Assembly: GCF_017303375.1 (NCBI RefSeq)
Contig: NZ_JAFKOH010000018.1
Coordinates: forward strand, 1-49,974
Length of the DNA stretch: 49,974 nucleotides
Direction: 5' to 3'
Source: Bacillus sp. NTK074B
Lineage (GTDB): Bacteria > Bacillota > Bacilli > Bacillales > Bacillaceae_B
Shown here: piece after piece, positions 43,952 through 49,974 of the stretch
Layout of the letters: the number at the start of each line of letters is the position of its first letter
Numbering within the stretch: the stretch's first letter is position 1
Position numbers and translations under genes: made by a program
Notes under the pieces: generated by a model
Database searches by the model: none
Told to the model about the DNA's origin: nothing
The model's input: only the letters and a program-made list of their open reading frames with translations

Positions 43952-44629
43952 CTATTCTGTTATGATTCCATCTTGTGACATTTCCGTGTCATCCTCTGAG
44001 TAGTGCTTCAAGAAATAGACGAGTGACTGAAGTTCCACAGCCAAATCGATATGATGGACACGGATATGGTCGGGCACCGTCAATCTCGCAGGGGTGAAAT
44101 TCAATATCCCCTTTATATTAGAAGAAACCAATCGATCTGTGATATTCTGAGCAGAAGAAGCCGGCACCGTCAGAATCGCTACTTCAATATCATGCCCCAC
44201 AAGCTTCTCTTCTAAATCATCTAAATGAAAAACGGGGACATCACTGATTTGAGTCCCGACCTTCTTTTCGTCCACCTCAAAAGCCATTTCGATCTTCGTA
44301 TTATTATTCTTGATGAAATTATAATGAAGAAACGCTGTACCAAGATTCCCCACCCCGATCAGCACAACCTTCGTAAGGGCATCCTGATCCAGTGTCTTAC
44401 GGAAGAAGGATAACAGATAATTGACATTATAGCCGTATCCCTTTTTACCCAATGCGCCAAAATAAGAAAAGTCCCTGCGAATCGTAGCAGAATCAACTTT
44501 CACCGCTTCACTTAACTCCTTCGATGAAACCCTCTGCTTACCGGATGAGTATAGATTCTTAATAAAACGATAGTATAACGGAAGGCGCTTGGCCGTTGCC
44601 TGTGGAATTTTCGTTGTATCCTGGTTCAT
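43952..44629 (-). CDS. rex: Redox-sensing transcriptional repressor Rex
   Basis: 225 aa. Winged-helix domain ([20 protein letters not shown]) followed by a Rossmann domain ([18 protein letters not shown]) that senses the NADH/NAD ratio. Near identical to B. subtilis Rex (YdiH). The frame is open five codons upstream to a GTG, but the start [20 protein letters not shown] matches the family and has a G-rich site (GGGGG) 8 bases upstream. Represses fermentation and respiration genes when NADH is low (established). No clear Rex operator was found in front of this gene. Confidence 0.95.
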   Translation of the reverse strand: MNQDTTKIPQATAKRLPLYYRFIKNLYSSGKQRVSSKELSEAVKVDSATIRRDFSYFGALGKKGYGYNVNYLLSFFRKTLDQDALTKVVLIGVGNLGTAFLHYNFIKNNNTKIEMAFEVDEKKVGTQISDVPVFHLDDLEEKLVGHDIEVAILTVPASSAQNITDRLVSSNIKGILNFTPARLTVPDHIRVHHIDLAVELQSLVYFLKHYSEDDTEMSQDGIITE

Positions 44630-44762
44630 ATTGTATTCCCCCACATCTATTCAAAACCTCTGATACCGCTTCCAAAATAGAAAGCACACAGTATTAATAC
44701 ACTCTACTACTCATCATACACTATATTTTATCCTAAGTGTACGAAGATTAATAGGTGTTTTA

Positions 44763-44792
44763 TTGCCGTTCCCCTCCCTTATACGGTACACT
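44763..44792 (+). promoter_or_regulatory. Candidate sigma-A promoter of ydiF
   Basis: TTGCCG, 18 bases, TACACT on the plus strand, about 28 bases before the ydiF ATG. Confidence 0.5.
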
Positions 44793-44819
44793 AGCACTAT
44801 GAAATAGAGGTGAAACGTC

Positions 44820-46760
44820 ATGATTCTTCTACAAGTGAATCAATTAACGAAAAACTTTGGTGCAGATAATATCCTAACAAATATTAAACTTGAAATACAG
44901 ACAAGAGATCGCGTCGCCCTCGTTGGACGTAACGGAGCAGGGAAGTCGACGCTTCTAAAAATAATCGCTGGTCATCTTTCCTACGATTCAGGCGAGATTA
45001 CAAAGCCGAAAGGTGTCTCTATCGGTTACTTGGCGCAGAACACGGGCTTGGAGTCGGATTTATCGATCTGGTCCGAAATGTTGACCGTTTTCGAAGAATT
45101 GCGTCGTCAGGAAACCCAATTACGTTCATTGGAGCAGCAAATGGCAGATCCATCCGTCTATGAACACGAAGAAGTCTATCAACGTGTATTAAAAGAATAT
45201 GATGAACTGCAGATCCGTTTCAAAGATTCAGGCGGTTATCAATATGAAGCCGATATCCGTTCCGTCCTTCACGGATTGAACTTTGCCGATTTTGATTATG
45301 AAACCAAGATATCCACATTGAGCGGTGGGCAGAAAACCCGACTTGCTCTCGGTAAGCTTCTACTCACTAAGCCTGACATCCTCATCCTTGATGAGCCGAC
45401 CAACCACTTGGATATCGAAACATTATCGTGGCTCGAGTCCTATCTGCAAAGCTATGCAGGGGCCGTCCTGATTGTTTCCCATGATCGCTATTTCTTGGAT
45501 AGCGTCGTCAATCAAGTGTATGAGATTTCCCGGAACCGGAGCAAGAAATACCTGGGGAACTACAGCAGATACCTTGAACAAAAAGCAGAGGACTACGAAA
45601 AAGATCTGAAATTGTTCGAGCGCCAGCAGCAGGAAGTCGCAAAGCTTGAAGACTTCATCCAGCGGAATATCGCAAGGGCATCCACAACAAAGATGGCACA
45701 GAGCCGACGGAAGAAATTAGAGCGCATGGATATGATGGACCGTCCCCTCGGGGATGAGAAATCCGCCAGCTTCGCATTTCAGATTGATCGCCCAAGCGGA
45801 AATGATGTTCTCCACGTCCGGGATCTTACCATCGGATATGGGGAGGATGAGACCATTTCCTCCCATATTGACTTCCCTGTCAAAAAAGGGGATAGCATCG
45901 CACTGGTCGGTCCGAACGGAATCGGCAAATCGACGCTGTTAAAAACATTGGTGAATAAACTCACACCTTTGGAAGGTACATTTAAATTCGGATCCAATGT
46001 GTCTATCAGCTACTATGACCAGGAACAAGCCGAACTCTCATCCAATAAGACGGTCTTAAATGAACTGTGGGATGAATACCCGATGAAGATGGAGAAAGAA
46101 ATCCGTACAGTACTCGGTAACTTCCTCTTCTCCGGGGAAGATGTCCTGAAGCCGGTTTCTACCTTAAGCGGTGGAGAAAAGGCCCGTTTAGCCCTCTCTA
46201 AGCTGATGATGGAAAAAGGGAATGTCCTTATTCTCGATGAACCGACGAACCATCTGGATTTAGACAGTAAGGAAGTGCTGGAGAACGCCCTGATCGACTA
46301 TCCAGGGACCATCCTCTTTGTTTCCCATGACCGTTATTTCATCAATCGCATTGCCACAAAGGTCGTGGAATTATCCAAGCAAGGATCGACCGAATACCTT
46401 GGTGATTATGATTATTATATTGAGAAGTTACAGCAGCAGGAAGAGCTTGCAGCACTTGAAAACATGGAACAAGGTAAAACTGCTTTGTCACAGAGCACAA
46501 CTCAAAAACAATCCCACAAGATTGATAAAGAAGCGAAAAAACTAGAGCGTCAGCGAAAACGCAGAGTAGAGGAAATCGAAGACCTTATGGAAACCCTTGA
46601 AGAAACCATACAGGAAAAAGAAGACCTCCTGTGTGATCCGGACATCTTTCAAGATCACGAGAAAGTACAGGATATCAATGAGTCACTCACAAAAACGAAA
46701 GAAGAACTGGATTCTTTATTAGAAGAATGGACAGAGCTTGAAGAACTGCTTGGCCAGTAA
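44820..46760 (+). CDS. ydiF: ABC-F family ATPase (YdiF-like)
   Basis: 646 aa with two ABC domains in one chain and no membrane part. Walker A motifs are GRNGAGKST (about 37-45) and GPNGIGKST (about 360-368); signatures LSGGQKTRLALGK and LSGGEKARLALSK, Walker B regions LILDEPTNHLD in both halves. The interdomain linker contains the ABC-F LEDFIQRNIARAST..MAQSRRKKLERM, and a coiled-coil C-terminus follows (LERQRKRRVEEIEDL...). ABC-F proteins act on ribosomes, for translation rescue or antibiotic protection; this one is the conserved housekeeping YdiF. AGAGGTGA precedes the ATG. Confidence 0.93.
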   Translation: MILLQVNQLTKNFGADNILTNIKLEIQTRDRVALVGRNGAGKSTLLKIIAGHLSYDSGEITKPKGVSIGYLAQNTGLESDLSIWSEMLTVFEELRRQETQLRSLEQQMADPSVYEHEEVYQRVLKEYDELQIRFKDSGGYQYEADIRSVLHGLNFADFDYETKISTLSGGQKTRLALGKLLLTKPDILILDEPTNHLDIETLSWLESYLQSYAGAVLIVSHDRYFLDSVVNQVYEISRNRSKKYLGNYSRYLEQKAEDYEKDLKLFERQQQEVAKLEDFIQRNIARASTTKMAQSRRKKLERMDMMDRPLGDEKSASFAFQIDRPSGNDVLHVRDLTIGYGEDETISSHIDFPVKKGDSIALVGPNGIGKSTLLKTLVNKLTPLEGTFKFGSNVSISYYDQEQAELSSNKTVLNELWDEYPMKMEKEIRTVLGNFLFSGEDVLKPVSTLSGGEKARLALSKLMMEKGNVLILDEPTNHLDLDSKEVLENALIDYPGTILFVSHDRYFINRIATKVVELSKQGSTEYLGDYDYYIEKLQQQEELAALENMEQGKTALSQSTTQKQSHKIDKEAKKLERQRKRRVEEIEDLMETLEETIQEKEDLLCDPDIFQDHEKVQDINESLTKTKEELDSLLEEWTELEELLGQ

Positions 46761-46994
46761 TCCACAGGGTTGGGGATAACTACTACTCCTCAATCCTTTC
46801 TTATTCCACATTATTATCCACAACCAAAATACGTATGAATCGTTATTCACACCACTTTTCCACACTATCCACAAGAAAAAGCTTATTTATCCACAGGTAA
46901 AATCCAAAAAATGGAATTATGTTTTATCGGTTTTTCACATGCTATACACATTTCCAAATAAGTTACTAACATTTTATCCACAACCTGTTGATAA
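46758..46994. promoter_or_regulatory. DnaA-box cluster downstream of ydiF
   Basis: Three perfect TTATCCACA boxes on the plus strand (46814-46822, 46887-46895, 46974-46982), a TTATTCACA (46843-46851), and about seven one-mismatch boxes: 46758 TAATCCACA, 46771 (minus), 46856 TTTTCCACA, 46865 CTATCCACA, 46931, 46942 and 46986 (minus). All lie between ydiF and tsaD. In B. subtilis a DnaA-box cluster is known next to gcp (tsaD), where DnaA binding helps limit initiation of replication (from memory). Confidence 0.88.
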
Positions 46995-47071
46995 AACGTA
47001 TGTTCGTTCCTATTTCATTGGACATTCTGTAGATTACTCACACTATATCAACAGACGTGGATATCCGAAAC

Positions 47072-47105
47072 GAAAAAAAAGCTTGAACGGAGTTTCGTTC
47101 AAGCC
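47072..47105 (-). terminator. Rho-independent terminator after tsaD
   Basis: Minus strand GGCTTGAACGAAAC...GTTCAAGC hairpin, then TTTTTTTTCG. Confidence 0.88.
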
Positions 47106-47111
47106 TTACCT

Positions 47112-48128
47112 TTAAAAATTCTCGATATCAAGTCCAGGGTGAGCATTCATATCCATGCTTCCCCTTTTTCCTTGTTCAAACAATATTGTCCCGGCTGCTG
47201 CGATCATGGCAGCATTATCCGTACATAAAGATAACGGTGGGATGATCAACTCCGCATCCTTTCCTTCAAATGCTTTTTGTAAAGCAGCACGCAAACCTTT
47301 GTTAGCCGCCACTCCTCCGGCCAGGAGTACTTGCTCTACTTCATATTCCTTTACTGCTTTAATGGTCTTGGTCACTAACACATCAATCACACTGGCTTGA
47401 AAGCTCGCTGCCAAATCCTGTGGAGGAATATCCATTCCTTTTTGCTTCGCATTGTGTAAAGTGTTGATAACGGCTGATTTAAGCCCACTGAAGCTGAAAT
47501 CATACGATCCTTCTTCAAGCCATGCACGGGGAAGATCGATGCTTGGTTCTCCCTCATGTGCCAAACGGTCGATATGTGGACCTCCCGGATACGGAAGACC
47601 CAAGGTACGGGCTACCTTATCATACGCTTCTCCAGCTGCATCATCACGTGTTTCGCCGATGACCTCAAAGGAACCATGCTCTTTCATGAGAATAAGCTCA
47701 GTATGTCCTCCTGAAACGACCAGGGAAAGGAGTGGGAATTTCATCTCTTTTATTAGACGATTTGCATAGATATGCCCTGCAATGTGATGAACCCCGACTA
47801 ACGATTTATGATGGGCAAACGAAAGTGCTTTGGCCGCGTTGACACCAATTAAAAGCGCACCTACCAAACCCGGTCCCTCTGTTACAGCAACACAGTCAAT
47901 ATTGTCCATGGTCATACCGGCTTGCTCCAGAGCTTCCTCCAGTACAAATGTAACTTGCTCCACATGGTGACGTGACGCAATTTCAGGTACCACTCCACCA
48001 AAACGCTTATGACTTTCAATTTGAGACGAAACAATATTCGTCACAATTTCTGTTCCATTTTTAATAATCGCAACGGCTGTTTCATCGCAGCTTGTTTCGA
48101 TTCCCAATACAAATGTATCCTTCTTCAT
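47112..48128 (-). CDS. tsaD: tRNA N6-adenosine threonylcarbamoyltransferase TsaD (Gcp)
   Basis: 338 aa, ASKHA/Kae1-type fold with the iron-binding HHxxxH motif in [14 protein letters not shown] and [11 protein letters not shown] at the N-terminus. Transfers the threonylcarbamoyl group to A37 of ANN-reading tRNAs with TsaB and TsaE. The frame extends four codons upstream to a GTG; the ATG used here forms an ATGA overlap with the rimI stop, which supports it. Last gene of the tsaE-tsaB-rimI-tsaD operon. Confidence 0.95.
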   Translation of the reverse strand: MKKDTFVLGIETSCDETAVAIIKNGTEIVTNIVSSQIESHKRFGGVVPEIASRHHVEQVTFVLEEALEQAGMTMDNIDCVAVTEGPGLVGALLIGVNAAKALSFAHHKSLVGVHHIAGHIYANRLIKEMKFPLLSLVVSGGHTELILMKEHGSFEVIGETRDDAAGEAYDKVARTLGLPYPGGPHIDRLAHEGEPSIDLPRAWLEEGSYDFSFSGLKSAVINTLHNAKQKGMDIPPQDLAASFQASVIDVLVTKTIKAVKEYEVEQVLLAGGVAANKGLRAALQKAFEGKDAELIIPPLSLCTDNAAMIAAAGTILFEQGKRGSMDMNAHPGLDIENF

Positions 48129-48562
48129 AAATTCACCCACATTACTAAAGCATCCTCTTGATTGTCCGAATAGTATCGCTTACGGATCCCGCCATCCTGA
48201 AAGCCCAGCTTCCGATATAAATGCTGGGCCGGTGCGTTTGAGATCCTGACCTCTAAGGTCATCACCCGTGCGCCAAATTCAATAGCGATTCCCATCATTT
48301 TGCGCATGAGAGCTTCTCCAATGCCCTGTCCCCGGTAATCCGGCAAAACGGCTACATTGGTGATATGTGCCTCATCCACCACGAGCCAAACCCCACAATA
48401 TCCTGCTAGCCTGTCCCCATCCTCGGCGACAAGATAACTGGACAAATGATTATGTTCAAGCTCATTCAAGAAAGCGTCCCGACTCCAAGGAATGCTAAAA
48501 GATTGATTTTCAATTTCCATTACATCATCCAAATCATCAACTGTCATAAATCGTATATCCAT
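48125..48562 (-). CDS. rimI: Ribosomal protein S18 N-acetyltransferase-like protein (RimI)
   Basis: 145 aa, GNAT fold with the acetyl-CoA loop [19 protein letters not shown] and [19 protein letters not shown]. The longer frame starts at a GTG inside tsaB; AAGGAT lies 9 bases before the ATG used here ([10 protein letters not shown]). Sits between tsaB and tsaD as in B. subtilis (ydiD). The substrate in Bacillus is not certain. Confidence 0.9.
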   Translation of the reverse strand: MDIRFMTVDDLDDVMEIENQSFSIPWSRDAFLNELEHNHLSSYLVAEDGDRLAGYCGVWLVVDEAHITNVAVLPDYRGQGIGEALMRKMMGIAIEFGARVMTLEVRISNAPAQHLYRKLGFQDGGIRKRYYSDNQEDALVMWVNL

Positions 48563-48582
48563 ATTGTAACGATCCTTATCAT

Positions 48583-49281
48583 TTATTGAGATTTTTTTTG
48601 AGACTCCAGCCACTTCACTTCTGCTTCTGCCATCCTGATATAATTAGGGAGCACTTCATGAGCCGTCGTCTCTTTAAGTCCCAGTCCAATATAAGCAAGC
48701 TCGGACGGGCGGGGATTATGACTGACAAACGGAGCGATTTTCGCCTGTTTTCCCAGTCCCTCCTGAATCTTGTTTTCATGCAGGGAGACATCATTCCCGA
48801 CAAATAATATATCTTTATCCAACTCTTTTAACTTATTGACCCATTCCTCTAGCATCACATTCCGATCCTCTTCAATACAAACAAGCTGGTCTCCGTGAAA
48901 CTCATAGAGTCCCGTATATACCTGCCCTCTTCTTGCATCAAATAATGGAACAATATATCCTGAAAAATATCTTCCGGATGAAGCCAGTGTGGCGAGACTT
49001 GAAACGGGTATAAGAGGAATACTCAATGACCATGCGAGAGTCTTGGCCAGTGTGACCCCAATCCGAACGCCCGTATAGGAACCCGGACCGTTTGCAACGA
49101 CGATCTTTGATAGCTGCTTTGCCTCTATCCCGCAATCTTTCATCAACTGCTCGATGGCAGGCATGGCTCTTACAGAATGATTCTTCTTCATATACGTAAT
49201 ATACTCTCCAATTACCTTGTCCTCCTGAATGAGGGCCACACCAAACGGATAGTTGGACGTATCTATTGCTAATATCGTCAT
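48583..49281 (-). CDS. tsaB: tRNA threonylcarbamoyladenosine biosynthesis protein TsaB
   Basis: 232 aa, an inactive paralog of the TsaD fold that serves as its partner. N-terminal ILAIDTSNYPFGVALIQED and VVANGPGSYTGVRIG are typical. ATG overlaps the tsaE stop (ATGA). Confidence 0.94.
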   Translation of the reverse strand: MTILAIDTSNYPFGVALIQEDKVIGEYITYMKKNHSVRAMPAIEQLMKDCGIEAKQLSKIVVANGPGSYTGVRIGVTLAKTLAWSLSIPLIPVSSLATLASSGRYFSGYIVPLFDARRGQVYTGLYEFHGDQLVCIEEDRNVMLEEWVNKLKELDKDILFVGNDVSLHENKIQEGLGKQAKIAPFVSHNPRPSELAYIGLGLKETTAHEVLPNYIRMAEAEVKWLESQKKSQ

Positions 49282-49733
49282 GACACAATCTCCTTACACA
49301 ATTCACTATATCGAGCTCCATATGGCTTCAACACGATCTTTCTCTTAGAATCGCCTTCACGATAAATCGACATACTCAATAACTCTTCAGGAAGCTGATC
49401 CTGTATGAGGTGCGCCCACTCAACAACGGTCACACCTTCTCCTTCAAAGTATTCATCGAACCCCAAATCTTCAAAGGAATCATCGAGCCTGTATACGTCC
49501 ATATGATAAAGAGGCAGACGCCCCTTATATTCTTTAATGATGGTAAAAGTGGGACTGTTGACGGTTTTAGTGACACCAAGACCTTTAGCCAGCCCCTTGG
49601 TAAAAGTTGTCTTCCCAGCCCCCAGATCACCTTCTAATGTTAACACATACCCAGGCTTTAAATGTGCTGCCAGCTTCTCTGCAAAGCGGCCTGTTTCCTC
49701 CGGGCTGTTCGTTAAAACCTCAAACTGATTCAT
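49278..49733 (-). CDS. tsaE: tRNA threonylcarbamoyladenosine biosynthesis ATPase TsaE
   Basis: 151 aa, P-loop ATPase with GDLGAGKTTFTKGLAKGLG (Walker A) and PTFTIIKEYKGRLPLYHMDVY, typical of TsaE/YjeE. Supports turnover of the TsaB-TsaD complex. The frame is open seven codons upstream, but AAGGAG lies 6 bases before the ATG chosen (MNQFEVLTNS). Confidence 0.94.
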   Translation of the reverse strand: MNQFEVLTNSPEETGRFAEKLAAHLKPGYVLTLEGDLGAGKTTFTKGLAKGLGVTKTVNSPTFTIIKEYKGRLPLYHMDVYRLDDSFEDLGFDEYFEGEGVTVVEWAHLIQDQLPEELLSMSIYREGDSKRKIVLKPYGARYSELCKEIVS

Positions 49734-49762
49734 GTTAATCTCCTTAATCATCATTTAGAGTA

Positions 49763-49797
49763 TAAAAAAACCCTAGGATTGTTTAGTACCCTAAGGG
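49763..49797 (-). terminator. Terminator-like hairpin just upstream of tsaE
   Basis: Minus strand CCCTTAGG / CCTAGGG stem (one bulge) with a 12-base loop, then TTTTTTT. It lies only 30 bases before the tsaE start, after the tRNA terminator, so either it is a second terminator or a leader attenuator. Confidence 0.65.
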
Positions 49798-49860
49798 AGA
49801 ATGTATATATGTAGTTTACCCTTTTTCAGGTACGAGAGTAAAGGATATGAAAAAAGACAA

Positions 49861-49889
49861 TAAAAAAAACGAAACATTGTTTCGTTTGA
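49861..49889 (-). terminator. Rho-independent terminator after tRNA-Asp
   Basis: Minus strand AAACGAAAC / GTTTCGTTT stem with a very short loop and a long T run, 12 bases after the tRNA CCA. Confidence 0.85.
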
Positions 49890-49900
49890 ATGAACAGAAA

Positions 49901-49974
49901 TGGCGGTCCGGACGGGACTCGAACCCGCGACCTCCTGCGTGACAGGCAGGCATTCTAACCAACTGAACTACCGG
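49901..49974 (-). tRNA. tRNA-Asp (GTC), 5' end cut by the window edge
   Basis: The minus strand has TAGTTCAGTTGGTTAGAATG (D arm), CCTGCCTGTCACGCAGG (anticodon arm, GTC) and GGTTCGAACCC (T arm), then the acceptor 3' strand CCGGACC, G and CCA. The CCA is encoded. About three 5' bases are missing beyond the window. Confidence 0.96.

Noticed and set aside
48562..48613. Longer RimI N-terminus
   Set aside because: The extension starts at a GTG inside tsaB without a ribosome-binding site; the downstream ATG has AAGGAT and matches family length.

Overview
The window comes from a Bacillaceae chromosome (Bacillus/Rossellomorea-like; the genus is an inference from protein similarity and gene order). 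Signs are the ptsG-glcT, pbuG-guaA-yebA-yeaD-yeaC, groES-groEL, ydiL-ydiK, tatA-tatC, rex, ydiF and tsaD-rimI-tsaB-tsaE blocks, all arranged much as in Bacillus subtilis, plus purine riboswitches, a GlcT-type antiterminator, a CIRCE operator and strong Shine-Dalgarno sites. Most genes are on the minus strand.

Layout. 1-300: 5' end of a 16S rRNA gene with tandem rrn promoters. 400-3630: glucose PTS permease ptsG with its GlcT-controlled leader, and glcT. 3.7-7.3 kb: pbuG and guaA, each behind its own guanine-type purine riboswitch and terminator. 7.3-11.7 kb: MoxR ATPase, DUF58 and transglutaminase genes (yeaC-yeaD-yebA). 11.9-14.3 kb: NAD salvage genes pncB and nadE. 14.3-37.2 kb: an accessory region built around a Tad (tight adherence/Flp) pilus operon. 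37.8-49.9 kb: conserved housekeeping genes (AlaX editing protein, GroESL, CPBP protease, Tat translocase, Rex, ABC-F ATPase, the t6A tRNA-modification operon) and a tRNA-Asp cut by the window edge.

The accessory region is the interesting part. Read along the minus strand it runs cpaB, tadZ, tadA, tadB, tadC, flp pilin, a VWA lipoprotein, a secreted protein with PWxGNPW repeats, a ~270-aa coiled-coil partner, a 230-aa membrane protein, tadE, a tadG-like gene, a 68-aa membrane protein, a second VWA lipoprotein, a Yip1-like membrane protein, a second PWxGNPW secreted protein with a C-terminal HH-type nuclease domain, and a SUKH immunity gene. Beyond that lies a graveyard and array of recombined modules: truncated toxin pieces, two more ~270-aa partner genes, a frameshifted copy of the 230-aa membrane gene, and a cluster of small duplicated membrane proteins that look like immunity genes. 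Palindromic hairpin repeats sit at several module borders. The simplest reading (inference) is a Tad-pilus-linked polymorphic toxin system in which secreted effectors share an N-terminal tryptophan-rich motif and swap C-termini.

Other points worth checking are a DnaA-box cluster between ydiF and tsaD, an unannotated-size tatA, a 50-codon ORF upstream of alaX, and an evenly spaced triple 11-mer downstream of groEL. Several gene starts were moved from the longest reading frame to a downstream codon with a proper ribosome-binding site.
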